This document shows positions 1-31,824 of a stretch of DNA of 64,000 bases, piece by piece. The DNA lies in assembly GCA_036785325.1 (NCBI GenBank), contig JAXIVH010000005.1, positions 1,371,040 to 1,435,039 on the forward strand. Reading direction: 5' to 3'. The notes under the pieces were generated by a model. The model searched no databases and was not told the DNA's origin. It saw nothing but the letters and a program-made list of their open reading frames with translations. The stretch's first letter is position 1, and each line of letters starts with the position of its first letter. The position numbers and the translations under genes were made by a program. The stretch is from Urophycis tenuis. Its lineage: Eukaryota > Chordata > Actinopteri > Gadiformes > Phycidae.

Positions 1-133
1 GTGGTTACAGGTAGCACTGTTCCGGGCTACGTCTGGTTTCCTCCTTCTGCTCCTGTGTCTCCTCTTCCTTCTCCTGCTGCTGCTGCTCCTCCTCCTCCTC
101 CTCCTCCTCCTGCTCCTCGGCCTACTCTCCTCT
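1..133 (-). other. csk: csk 3'UTR, proximal part
   Basis: Sequence directly downstream of the csk stop codon. It contains a (GGA)n/(GCA)n purine-rich stretch on the sense strand at about 61-120. No polyadenylation signal is seen before the window edge, so the transcript end lies outside. Confidence 0.75.
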
Positions 134-18967
<18,834 letters not shown>

Positions 18968-19031
18968 GATGCAGGGAGTGGAGGAACAGGCGTCCACACA
19001 CAGGATCACTGTTCAGCAGGTACCATGAGAG
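18968..19031 (-). other. csk: csk 5'UTR segment in the first coding exon
   Basis: The likely acceptor is CCCCCAG, with AG at 19032-19033, preceded on the sense strand by a good pyrimidine run. That makes this a 64-base leader before the ATG. A six-codon upstream ORF lies inside it (19006-19026). The first, non-coding exon lies further right and was not identified. The boundary is inferred from splice signals alone. Confidence 0.55.
19006..19026 (-). promoter_or_regulatory. Upstream ORF in csk leader (MVPAEQ)
   Basis: ATG at 19024-19026 reads six codons to a TGA at 19006-19008, 38 bases before the csk ATG. It exists in mRNA only if the exon really begins near 19031. Short uORFs often lower translation of the main frame; no function is shown here. 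Confidence 0.35.
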
Positions 19032-19415
19032 CTGGGGGACACAAGAGACAAAATGCGGAGAGAGGATTAAGGATCCAGTCTATAATGAGCTGGCCGGGGC
19101 TGGAGAGACAACAAGAACAGGTTTTAAATGGTACAATCAGTCACGTATTCTTCGGAAATGTCCATTAGCGTGGCGGCAACAGAAACAACCACAACAACTC
19201 CACACAAAGCGCATTGTGTCTATGTGTGCCATATGAAATGTGCTATATAAATAAACTTGACTTGACTTGACTAACACTCAATGTTCTTCATCCCACAATA
19301 AAAACCACATATTAGTCGAACATACATGCAACCCCTTCCTAGTATGAATACAGTCAAGCCACACACAACAGCTCAGCTCTCCTCTCTGCTAGGAGCCACT
19401 AGTGTTCAGATGCCC

Positions 19416-19500
19416 TCCTCCTCCTCCTCCTCCTCCTCCTCCCCCTCCTCCTCCTCCTCCTCCTCCTCCCCCTCCCCCTCCCCCTCCTCCTCCTCCTTCT
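19416..19500. repeat. (CCT)n trinucleotide repeat
   Basis: TCC/CCT repeat with a few CCCCTC interruptions. Confidence 0.92.
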
Positions 19501-22500
19501 CCCCTCTCAAACAGCAGGGCGTATTTTGGAGAGGTGACCTTGGAGAATGTAGCGGAATATAGGGGGGAGTTGGTGTTGCCTGGATAGAGACAAGCCTCTC
19601 CCCTGTTCTCCATCTGCTCCCCCACGTTTGTGTGCGATGCCTGAGGTTGAACCAATCCCAGCCTGTCCTAGGGTGTGCTATCTGTATCCGTGGGAACGGC
19701 TCAGATCTGTGCATCACCTGAGGAAGCTGCGTGCGTGATGTAATGACTCCATCCCACATGTGAAGGGATGTAGATGAGAAAACACTGAGCAGCAGGCAGC
19801 ATTTGAGACAAACGCTGTGGACAAACGGCTCTACTATACTTCACCTCACGCCTGGCATGACCTTGCTGGGTAAGGGAACCTGCTACGGGTGAAAGCGATT
19901 CTAAACTAGTCAACATTGGCAACATATCCTCGTTGTGCACTACTCGCGTCACAGGGCATCAACCACGATTGGTCGACAGTGTCACATGACTCCCATTAGA
20001 ACTGTGTCCTTGGCCCAGCAGTGTACACCCTGCCACTTCCTGGTACTTTGTTTTGGATTTAAACGCTGGGACATGTTATCGTTAAACAAACAGACCACCG
20101 AGCGCATGCACCTATACTGACAGCATTGTGTCAAACGGCAGTCGCCTATCACAATGTGGGGCTTTTATTTTGAAGTATAGCATCCTGCCAGGTTTAGTGA
20201 GGTAGCAGAGGAAGGAGACCTGGTGTAGGAGAATATCCTTGTGTTTTGTTGCATTTCTGGCTGCAGAGACCTCTCACCTCATCTCCCTTCCCACAGCTAC
20301 AGAGAACACAAGGCGGCAGCGAAAAGGGGAAGTTGCACACATTTTCCAAGAGAGTGCGTGTGTGCGCATGTTCCTGTATTACAATAGGTCCTACATGGTT
20401 CTTCAACTGCCGAAATTCTCATCAATGTTATGTTTGGAGGCAGAATACTTCTCCTCACATAGAATGTGAAACGCACTTAAACGATTTAGAGTCATGCATT
20501 TCCTTTGGTGCAAACCGCTCCACGCTCACAGCAACACGAACGCACTTTGATCCGGCTTCCTTCCCCCGACGCGATGCTATCACGGCCGTCATGCCGATGT
20601 GTTGAGATAGCAGAGGAAAGTACAAGCGTAGTAATGTACATAGTTGGAAATGCAGAAATCCAAGCCGACTCCGAGCCAAAACCGGCTAGTATTTTGCAGT
20701 AGAAATAGTTTCCAACGTGGAGGTGTTCATTTCCAAGTCGGTGTGCAGAGAGCAGCCTGCATTCAGGTGGGAATGCCTGAACACTGAACAACAATCTGTG
20801 TGTATATGCTGAGCCACCGTGGCCATCCGCGGCCTTCGCTGAGCGGCGGGTCCGCGGCCGAGCCTCAGAGCGCCGGCCACATCCTGTACGGGAACAGGAA
20901 GCGGCCTAATTGCAGAGTGCGACGCAACCAAATATAGCCACGGCAAGCAGTGCTGTGGCGCAAACACAAAAGGACGACTTTTTAAACCAGCGTGAAAACA
21001 AAAACTTGCACAAGACACAAAAATGACATCATCCGTGGATATTAAAAGCATGTGGGCTGGAACTCAGACACAAGAGCTTCCTGGAATTCACGAGTTACTG
21101 AGATTTTTTTTTTATTTTTTAAACCATTTCAAATGAAACGGTCATCTTGTCGTCATCACAACCGAACGCGTCAGGTGCCAGGAGCCACTCGCTCGCCGAC
21201 ACCATGTGACTTGGACAGAACATGTGCAGACTTGATGTTGATGATGGAGACCGACGTCCCCCCCCCCCCACCTCGGCGCCACTGAGGAGGAGGGAGAACG
21301 CTGGCCCCCCCGGCGAGGCTCCAGCCAATAGGAGGAACGACGGTGAAGGCTCTTGGTACGGTGGCCCACCGACCCGAAACCCCTGGAGAGTAACCTCAAT
21401 GTTTCCCATCACAATGTCCCCCCCACCCCGTGCTCCACGTTACCCCGGCAACGTGGGTTTGGCAGGGGGGGGGGGGGGGGGGGGTTGTGTTCCAGGCGCT
21501 GTGTGGAAACACAGGGTGACTTGCTCAGCGTGTTACTACAGCTGGCAGGAGCGTGGCACCAGCAGCATATTCTCTCTTTGTTATTACCGCCGTCAGTCCC
21601 GACACCGGGGGAGACTGCGTGGCCACGGCGCCATGGCAACCGCGACAACAGCTGGAGAGCACCGGCAGGGTTGTGATTTAGCACGGCCCTTCTCCGTACA
21701 GCGGCGTGTGTGCTCCAGTCTGTACTCGGGCGAACGGTTCTGCTCCAAAAGCTTCTCCGCGCTGTCGTCTGTGTCCAGCACAACTTAACGTTATCATCCT
21801 CATTAATAATAAAAACGCATGTATTCAACTTTTGCACTGCTAGGGCCTATGGTATGGTGGATCTTTTTGATCATATGATATGATAGGTGACCAGTCTATA
21901 CAACAGGTTTTCCTTCCGCCTGCGCTGTCATATATCAACCTCCATCGGCCAGGATGGAGGTTGATGGAGGAATTCCACGCTCCCGCAGCCGACGCCACCA
22001 AACAAAGACACCATTTCAGGCGAGGTGCAACATAATCACATCCCTCATCGCCGAGAACAATGATGGATGAGTCAATCAGGTGTCAGGCTGGGAGGTCACG
22101 CTCCACAATGCTAAAAAGGCAGAAGATTATAGGTGTCGGTGTGTCTAGTAGCGCCACGTAGCAGGGTGGAGCGGTCGGCTTTTTCCTGTCCTCCTCTGGA
22201 TACATGAAATACAGAAAGGAACTCGCCATGCGAAAAAAACAAAAAATGAGAAGGAAAAACGAGAGGAGAGAGGAAGAACGAGTGAAGGTGGCGAGAATGG
22301 CCTGCCGTGTTCCATTAGCCCGGGGAATAATGTCAAACCCATAAAAGAGACGGAAGATAAAACACTAGATTATAAAATGCAGACGCTTTTTTTTTTTTTC
22401 CTGGGCAGTGTTAAAATGCGAGGAGTGAGGTGTGAGACACAGGCCGGGGGCCAGACATAAGCCTACAAAGGCTACACGCCCCCCCCCCCCGCGTGCCTAA

Positions 22501-23601
22501 CCACCTCGGGGGGGGGGAACGCCGTCTGGGCCCCCAGTGGTTCCGTTTCATGTCAGAACCTTCTTCCGACGGCGGAACTCCAGGCAGGGCAAGCGGGTGC
22601 AAGACCGTGTGTTTAGGGGCCAGCAGGCGGCCCACAGAAAGAGGTGGGGGGGTGGGGGGGGGGGGGGGGGGTGCATAGGACACGTTGTGTTGTTGTATTC
22701 CGTTGACTAATTTAAATTGCGCAGGGAGCGCTGGAGATTGCGTACCCCTTGAGTTCCACGAGGAAATGCGATTTGCGGTTCCCCCGAGTGACAACACTAT
22801 AGGGCCTGTCACACTCGGTCCACAGGCGGCCCATTCAATATGTGCCGGCTAATGACATTCCCGAAGCGCGACGCGCCGTCCAGAGAACATAGGAAGGCCA
22901 GAAACCAAAAGCGCTTACGGTGCGGCGCAGCGTTGGAAATACCAAGCAAATCTCACGAGTTTGTGAGTCCTCGTCAATCTGCTTCTGTCTCCCGCCAACA
23001 GCGTTAGCCACAGAATGGTCCCGGCTGTTCCGCGGCTCTAGTGTACTCCATACGAAGCAGGGAGATTGGACCAAGACACGCTTGTTACGAGATGAAATCC
23101 TACAACAACACGGCCTTTCAGTTTCACATCGAACACGGAATATTTCAGTGGCATGGGTGACTGTTAATGATGGTACATTTGACTGATGGGCAACGCACAA
23201 TGACTGCACTTTGTGATGCATGTTCACCTTTAGTGATATGAGGGGGGGGGAATTACATATTTCATGTGACAAAAGGAATACTCCCCCATATCATCATCAT
23301 CCTCATTATTATTATAACTGTGGAACGCAGCATGCATGATGCCATCGAAGACCACGCTGTGAATTTCAAATGTGGATGAGCTGACCTGACACTGAAATAA
23401 AAGAATAAAAGTCTGATTACCGTCATTAAATAAGATAATTAGCCGGCAGCCTGGTAGCGAGCGAGCGAGAGAGACTGACTGACTGACTGCTGGGTGTGTG
23501 TGTGTGTGTGTGTGTGTGTCAGCGTCGGTGTACGGCTTCCTGTGGAGCTTGGCGAGACCTGCAGCTGGACCCTTTCAAACAGCAGGACGTGACGCAAGGG
23601 T

Positions 23602-23753
<152 letters not shown>

Positions 23754-24972
23754 CGATCAAGGTCCCTGAAGAGCTTTTCAAGTGGCGCTAAATAATAAGT
23801 GTATACAAACTGTATTTTCTATTGTGAGGGAAATATAAAACATTACATTGCATCATAGTGTTGTCATACTGTTGAGCCGGTGGCCTGGGCGCTTGTGTCA
23901 TTACAAACAAACGTGTCGTAATAGTTGGTATTATGAACTAAATAGCAATGCTAGTGCACTGCTTGCATTTCTCTTGCTCTTGTAGAAAAGCCCACCAGCT
24001 GGGGGTTTGGAATACTCCACACATAGCTAACAACACGTACAGCTCTATACGTCGTGAACCACAAGCTAGACGAGCCTGACAACAGGTCGATATTCAACCT
24101 CCATCGTGTAGCTGGAAAAATAGACACGGATAACAGTCTGACATTTTGTGAGCGACGTCTGTATTCGCGGAGAAAAACCACAGCCGTGATGCAGACCGCG
24201 TGGAAGAACACACAGCGGTAAGTAGTACAAGATAACCAGCTTCATGTTCACATATCTATTATCTGATATGGCGCTTCAATAAGTCAATACTGAAACTATA
24301 AACTTTGATGTGCAAAAAAAAAAATCACACCATAAAAAGCGAATCTGAATATTTTATGCACAGTATTACCACTAATCGTGTCTTCGTGGGTCTGAAGTTT
24401 ACTAAGGTTTGTCAGACAAGACTATTCATGTGCTTCTCAAGTGTTGTTGACACACGCGCCCCACCTCCCATCTCCGGTGGGCACCGGCGATGCCGCTACC
24501 GTGCCATGAGCCCCCACAGCAGGCCGCGGAGAGCGGAGAACAAGAGCTTTGGGCGAGGAGAGTGTCCATCAGCTGACCCGGTCCTGGGTGCGGTGGTGCA
24601 AGATGTTGGTGTGAAGGGCGGATTGTTTCTTCTTCGGGCGAGCGCGCTCCGACCAAGCACAACGTTAGCATTGTGCCGGTTAGCGGCAGCGGGGAGAAAA
24701 ATGGAAATGTGACCTACTGGGTATGCAAATATAAAGCATCAGCTCCGCATGCTCACTGGAAAACACGGCGAAAAAAACATGCCCCCGAGAACCGCTTGGA
24801 GCCGGCCTGCGAGGGGAACAAGCTGTCAACGTGTCAACAACGCCGTGGATTGTGGGCTTTCGCTGTGTTTTCCTCCTGTGGGCGGCAGGCTGGCACTGGC
24901 GCCGGGCCATCATCCTGCACGAGTTGAGCTCTGGAGCTCGGTGGGAACCGGGGAGGCAGGGTGGGCAGGCGG

Positions 24973-25063
24973 GGTAGGTAGGTAGGTAGGTAGGTAGGTA
25001 GGTAGGTAGGTAGGTAGGTAGGCAGGCGGGTAGGTAGGTAGGTAGGTAGGTAGGTAGGTAGGT
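24973..25063. repeat. (GGTA)n tetranucleotide repeat
   Basis: TAGG/GGTA units with one GGCAGGCGGG interruption at 25021-25030. Confidence 0.95.
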
Positions 25064-28000
25064 GGCCCCCTAGAGGAGGTAGGGCTGCCTGTCGTGTGTT
25101 GAAATCGCGGCCTCCTGGGCAGAGAGGCCCCTGACGCGGCCTCGACGATGATAAAGACGCTTGCCGTCCGCATCCCGAGCGCCGTCCTCTGCTCTTCAGG
25201 AGACCAGCCGGCCGTGACGCAGCAGCGCTACCAGGGAGCGCACACAGCCCCGGCTTTCCACACCTTCCTGTTCACCCTTCGTCGCGTGGAACCGAAGGGC
25301 GAGATCATTAGCAGTGAATCACAGATTCATCAGAGCCCCCCACCCACCCCCCGCCCCCCCCCCCCAAAAAAGGTGTTTCAGTCTCCATGACAAATGATAT
25401 GCTAATGGAGCGGTACACATGTCACATTATGTAAATGAGTTACCCTGTTGAATGGGCGAAACTGCAGCCCGCCATTTCCTACCGTTTGCCCCGACGCCGT
25501 GAGAGGGAGGCGACAACTTTGACCTCAGGAGAGAAGGCCGTTTAACAGAACAACATCGGCCGACAGATGCCTACTTCCCGGTGACAGAATCCAAAGTAGA
25601 GTAGCCAAAAGATGTCCCAAAGGATTCCAAAATGATTGACACTTTGTCCTTTCGCCTGTAAATGAGAGCAGGTGGTCTTTTCTCAGTGGTAGGGCTCAGG
25701 CCGTTCAGAATGAACCGGTTATTCAAATGAGTCAACAGATTTAATTTAAGGCCGCAATACATTCAGAAGAGAGATGCATCATTGTTCATGTCTCCTTTAA
25801 AAAAAAGGAAAAAAAAGAAGAAAAAAAAGACCCACAGAAGCAGAGTCCTGGGTCATTTTAGACGCAAGCCCCATTAAAAAACAAAACCAACGCTCCTCTC
25901 GAGTTACTACAACAGAGAGAAAAGCCTCTTTGTGCACCGCTGCTCTGCTCTACCTCAGGTGAGCCACGTACGTGCCGATGACATAAGACCCCTGATGCTG
26001 TTCAGCCGGCGTGCACAACGGCAGGGCGGCAGCGGCATCCGACGCCAGGGAGATGATCAACAACAACAACAACAACAACAAATTCATTCTCTGTCCATGG
26101 AACACAAAAAAAAAAAAAAAAAAAAGAGAAAAGTTCAACTGAGGAGCCTTTGATCCTCCGCGTGGTGAGTCACCGTGGAGAACGGGGCCGGCACGGAGGG
26201 AGAGAGACAGGAGGACGGGGCCGGCACGGAGAGAGAGAGACAGGAGGACGGGGCCGGCACGGAGAGAGAGAGACAGGAGGACGGGGCGAAGCGCGGAGAG
26301 AGAGACAGGAGGACGGGGCCGGCACGGAGAGAGAGAGAGACAGGAGGACGGGGCGAAGCACGGAGAGAGAGACAGGAGGACGGGGCCGGCGCGGAGAGAG
26401 AGAGAGAGACAGGAGGACGGGGCCGGCGCGGAGAGAGAGAGACAGGAGGACAGGGCGAAGCGCCCCTCCACCATGGAGTAATGCGCTCGCCTCCAGCCAT
26501 GCTCTCTCTCTCCCTCTGACCATGTGCATCCAATTACCAAAGCCATGAATACATATAGTCAGCCAGCGAGCAGCACCCAACCTGAGAGGCAACAACAGAC
26601 ACAGCGTCAACATTAACAACAAATTAAACTAAATAACAGGATTTTCGAGTAAATTTGCTTCTTTTTTTTTCCACGTGCACACGAGTCAAGTACAGTTGTA
26701 CGGTTTTCTCACTGGTGCTGAAGTATGGATTTTTCTGTATATACTTTTTTTTTTTTTCCGCAGGAGCCTCAGAGAAAGCTGGACCCTGTCCATCTGTAGG
26801 GTAAACAGGGGCTGGCAGAAGCCTATGAATCCCTTTTACACTGTGGCTGTAATTATGGGCTCTGCAACTCACTTTGACCAACAGCCCTTCAAAAGGGGGA
26901 GAGTGTTGGGCTCTGATGTCTGCAGAAGGCAGGTTAAGAGCAGCAGATCTTGCAACATGATGTTACCAGACACACTCTACTTAACTAAATGTCACAAACA
27001 ACGCATGGCTGCAGCAGCTATGCCTATATCTGAGATGTGGGCCTCAATGTGCAAGTTAGAAAAGCAGGTAGGACATGAAAGTGTGAGTTTGAGGCTAGTC
27101 TAGCCAGGCATCAGTAAAGTCTAGGCCTAGCATTTGAAACACACACACACCCCATTACAGGCAGTGACACCCACACAAAATATGTAGTACGATATTTACA
27201 TAAAAGCAGCTAATGACTGCGTTCGGTACCAGCCAAGAAAACTGCATATTGGATTACCCATTGCTGGGCATGATCAGCATTTTGCTTTAGAAGATAAGAT
27301 ACAAAACTAAAAGGAGAAAATAAATAAATCAGTTTAGAAGTGGCCATTTATTTAAACGCATTACTTAATCAATATGGGTCTTGAACTGGAAATTGGATAA
27401 TTTTATTGGAGGATGGTTATCATTACACCTGACAAAAAGGGAGACAGAAAGAGAAAAATATCCCACGCCGCCAGGCCAACATGTAAATCCTTAACCAGGA
27501 ACTTCACAGGCGTGCCAGGTTTTTAATCAAAACTCAGTGGAGAAGCATCCTCCACAGCGGACAAAGAGCGATGCACAGAGTCACACACTCATGCAAACGA
27601 CTCAAAAAAAGGCCAACAATAAAGAAGGGGAATAAAAAAAGATGTGGCTGTAAGCCCTCCAAGGCAGAGAGACGAGGCGAGAGGGGGGGGGGGACTTGCT
27701 GGGGAAGAGAAGCTCATGTTTGGGAAAGCATATTTGTTTAAACTGCAATAGCGCGGTACACCATGTATTATTTCTGGAGCGGTTATGATCATGCCTGTGG
27801 TTCTTTAAACGCGCCTCTAATGTGCAGACATACACCTGTATCTCTGCCGGTGTGTCTCTGTGGAGCTGGTGCGAAACGGTGAAAAATAATGATATTGAGG
27901 GATAACACAGACCCGATAACTTCTAGACAGGAAGCGCCCGTTTGGAACCACAATGACTTAATTCATAGAGCAGCTTAACATTGAAAGAGCGTCACACAGA

Positions 28001-28468
28001 GAGACAGAGACGGTGGAGAGCAAGATGGAGATTGTGCATCGGGTCTCTGTCTACGCACAGACGGATGCTTGCACGGCCTGCTAGTGTGTGCACCGGTCTG
28101 AAGTGCTTCTCCTCCCATTAGCTTTCAGGTGAGAGTTCCTGTTAACTCAATTTAGGTGATGAGCACGGACAGAGACAGAGGGGGGGGGGGGGGGAAGAGG
28201 GAAAAGTTGGAAATGTGCAGCGGGACAGAATGACTGAGTGGAGCCGGGAGATGAAGATGAGCGCGAGAGAGACGGAGACAGTGAGTGAGAGTGATCGTGG
28301 TTAGGGGGGGGGGGGGGGGGGGGGAAGTAAGGGAGGAGAGAGGCAGAGCCTGCTGGGAGCCTGGCCCTGCATCACAGAGGCGGGGGAGCTGGGCGGGAGA
28401 GGGTTCTCCTGAGCCCGGCAGCACCATGTGAACTGCACAGCTGAGGTAAGCAGCCGGCGCTGGCATAA
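25064..28468. other. No gene recognised; repeats
   Basis: Contains (CAA)n (26060-26081), a GAGA-rich minisatellite (26183-26462), G homopolymers near 28182-28194 and 28304-28324, and unique AT-rich sequence. Open frames across the minisatellite reflect repeat periodicity only. Confidence 0.65.
26183..26462. repeat. GC-rich minisatellite with GAGA core
   Basis: About eight units of roughly 33-40 bp built from GACAGGAGGACGGGGCCGGC and ACGGAGAGAGA; some units have GGGGCGAAGCGCGGA instead. Confidence 0.92.
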
Positions 28469-29697
28469 TGTATGCGCCTTCATACGTGAAGACAAGTCAC
28501 CATCTTGATGTGGTCCCAAACACTGGTATAATGTATGGACCTTCATACGTGAAGACAACAGTCACCATCTTGATGTGGTCCCAACACTGGCATAATGTAT
28601 GCACCTTCATACGTGAAGATAACAGTCACCATCTTGATGTCCCAACACTGGCATAACGTATGCGCCTTCATACGTGAAGACAACAGTCACCATCTTGATG
28701 TGGTCCCAAACACTGGCATAATGTATGCACCTTCATACATGAAGACAACAGTCACCATCTTGATGTGGTCCCAACACTGGTATAATGTATGCACCTTCAT
28801 ACGTGAAGATAACAGTCACCATCTTGATGTGGTCCCAACACTGGCATAATGTATGCACCTTCATACGTGAAGATAACAGTCACCATCTTGATGTCCCAAC
28901 ACTGGCATAATGTATGCACCTTCATACGTGAAGACAACAGTCACCATCTTGATGTGGTCCCAACACTGGCATAATGTATGCACCTTCATACGTGAAGATA
29001 ACAGTCACCATCTTGATGTCCCAACACTGGCATAACGTATGCGCCTTCATACGTGAAGACAACAGTCACCATCTTGATGTGGTCCCAAACACTGGCATAA
29101 TGTATGCACCTTCATACATGAAGACAACAGTCACCATCTTGATGTGGTCCCAACACTGGTATAATGTATGCACCTTCATACGTGAAGATAACAGTCACCA
29201 TCTTGATGTGGTCCCAACACTGGCATAATGTATGCACCTTCATACGTGAAGATAACAGTCACCATCTTGATGTCCCAACACTGGCATAATGTATGCACCT
29301 TCATACGTGAAGACAACAGTCACCATCTTGATGTGGTCCCAACACTGGCATAATGTATGCACCTTCATACGTGAAGATAACAGTCACCATCTTGATGTCC
29401 CAACACTGGCATAACGTATGCACCTTCATACGTGAAGATAACAGTCACCATCTTGATGTCCCAACACTGGCATAACGTATGCACCTTCATACGTGAAGAT
29501 AACAGTCACCATCTTGATGTCCCAACACTGGCATAATGTATACACCTTCATACGTGAAGACAACAGTCACCATCTTGATGTGGTCCCAAACACTGGTATA
29601 ATGTATGCATGCACCTTCATACATGAAGACAACAGTCACCATCTTGATGTGGTCCCAACACTGGCATAATGTATGAGCCTTCATACATGAAGACACC
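28469..29697. repeat. 1.2-kb minisatellite with 379-bp higher-order repeat
   Basis: Nineteen copies of the core CACCATCTTGATG in units of roughly 56-64 bp, each with CTTCATACGTGAAG or a close variant. Units differ by TGGTCCCAA versus TCCCAA and by GATAACAG versus GACAACAG. The variant pattern itself repeats at 379 bp: the 84-codon frame at 28595-28849 recurs unchanged at 28974-29228. No coding role is inferred, since the protein is only the repeat translated. Confidence 0.97.
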
Positions 29698-30043
29698 AAC
29701 AAGAAGCACCCTATCAATGGCAGGGTGGATGCAGAATAAAGTACCAGGTACCACAAAGAATGCATTAATATTAGCTTGTAAATATTTTGAATTTGAATTC
29801 TCATTGAGATTGCACAGTCCTTGTTCCCTGGTGCTACCCAGCTATGTGAAAACTCCAGGCGGCCTTTGACCCTGGCCAATGCCGACCGAGCACAGAAACA
29901 CAGCGGTAGAGCCTGGAGAGGAGGGGGGGCGCGGGACTGAAAGGCTGGGGGGGGGGGGGGGGGCTTCCACTGGGCATGACAGCAGCAGCAAGCCCACCCT
30001 GACAGCTTCTCCATTCACATCAGCCACAGCGACATACGGGGAG

Positions 30044-30126
<83 letters not shown>
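30044..30126. repeat. GT microsatellite
   Basis: Uninterrupted GT on the plus strand. Confidence 0.96.
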
Positions 30127-30128
<2 letters not shown>

Positions 30129-30285
30129 AGTGAGAGAGGGGAGGGGTGGGTGTGCGAGGACACAAAGCTGCTTATTAGCGGGAGCAGCTACAGGATGGCA
30201 GGGAACCAATATGGCAGAAGTGTTGGTGTTGTGGAGCTCCATTCGCCAGATAAAAGCTGCATTCAGAGACGGCTGCACTGATGTT

Positions 30286-30460
30286 ATGGAGAGAGAGCGA
30301 GGGAGAGAGAGCGAGGGAGAGAGAGCGAGGGAGAGAGAGCGAGGGAGAGAGAGCGAGGGAGAGAGAGCGAGGGAGAGAGAGCGAGGGAGAGAGAGAGGGA
30401 GAGAGAGAGCGGGAGAGAGAGCGAGGGAGAGAGAGAGCGGGAGAGCGAGAGAGCGAGGCG
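30286..30460. repeat. 16-bp GAGCGAGGGAGAGAGA repeat
   Basis: About ten units, degenerating to the right. Confidence 0.94.
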
Positions 30461-31786
30461 CAGCGTCTGTATAGGGGAATGATGTGAGATTAGGGATCAG
30501 CTCAAGGTCAGGGGATGAAGAGAAAAATCGAGACAAAGAACGGGCGAGTTAAAGAGGGAGAGATGAGGGCGAGCGAGCGAGCAAGTAGAGAGTGAGGGAG
30601 GGGGGGGGGGAGATGGTTCTTGGGAGGCCGGGATATTCCTGGTGCTGTTTGGAAGGGAGCTAGACCCAACACATGAATAATGGAAGCTCCGCCCCTTGCT
30701 GCAGTCTCACCAGCCCCTCCCACTCAATAATTAATAGCCAACCACAGGCCTCCATTTGCACTAGAACCACTGCTGGGAAGGGGGGGGGGGGGGTTGAGGT
30801 ATATAAGCAAGAAATCCTGCTGCCTTATAGGAGTCAGAATCCAGACATGTCAGTGGGAATTTAAATGTTGACTTATAAAGTAGCACAGCAAGTAATGGTG
30901 AAGTTTATCTGTCTTAATGCCACACAACACAACGCCGGTTGCCTGAAAAAATATCTGCAGTCTGCTGGTGCTGTACGAGACCAAGTAGCATGACCTTTTG
31001 GTGCAGAGCACAGTGTAGCAGCAGAACCGAGCACTGGGTCTTCCCGTTCTGCGCGGTGATGGCAACACAACAGCGTCCACAAGCCAAGAGGTCTTCTAAA
31101 GATTCTCAACCGCTGCTGAAGTTAAGTTAAAAACTGTGTGTAGCATGTATGGTGATACACGGTGCAGCGTAACAGTTTTTCATAATCACATTTTTGTTAT
31201 ACATTTATTTGACGCAACATAGCCTAATTTTTGTTTTGTCGAAGAACCTAACGTCGGACTCATTCATTGACGATGCATGTTAGTTGCCAGCAACTGTTGC
31301 CTAAAAAGCAGGGCTGCTGATCTGACCTCCTGTAGTTCCCGTATTCTTCAACACCTCAATACATGCCACAACAAAACAGAAGTATTGCAAGGTAATTTGT
31401 TCCCAATATCATGCGGCCCAAACACGGACACACACAAGCAGCCACACAAACACCTTCAATCTCTCGGAGCCTAGTTAAAAGGCTGCATCGCTTGGGAAGG
31501 GGGCGACGACTGGGGAATAAAAACATAAACATGTTGAGTTAATCAAGCCAGCGTAATCCTGTTTACCCAACCCATCGCCAATTACGTCTGATCATCTCTA
31601 ACATACATGTAGTCACAAATGTGATAGAAATTATAGCATGGCAATTTATACGGCTATCAATTAAGCAAACACTGTAGAACCCTAAGGCAGATTAGTCACA
31701 AGTTAACTAGGACATCTTGTTCTTTTCATAGGCTAGGCTAAAAATGAAGTCAAATGATAGGTGTCACATTGTGAGTTAACTAGGCT

Positions 31787-31824
<38 letters not shown>

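Noticed and set aside
21222..21788. 188-codon plus-strand frame in a GC-rich region
   Set aside because: Overlaps a G20 homopolymer and equally long minus-strand frames. No domain is recognisable.
28469..29697. Regularly spaced repeats resembling a CRISPR array
   Set aside because: The genome is a vertebrate, the units are tandem with no unique spacers, and the variable parts are just unit variants.
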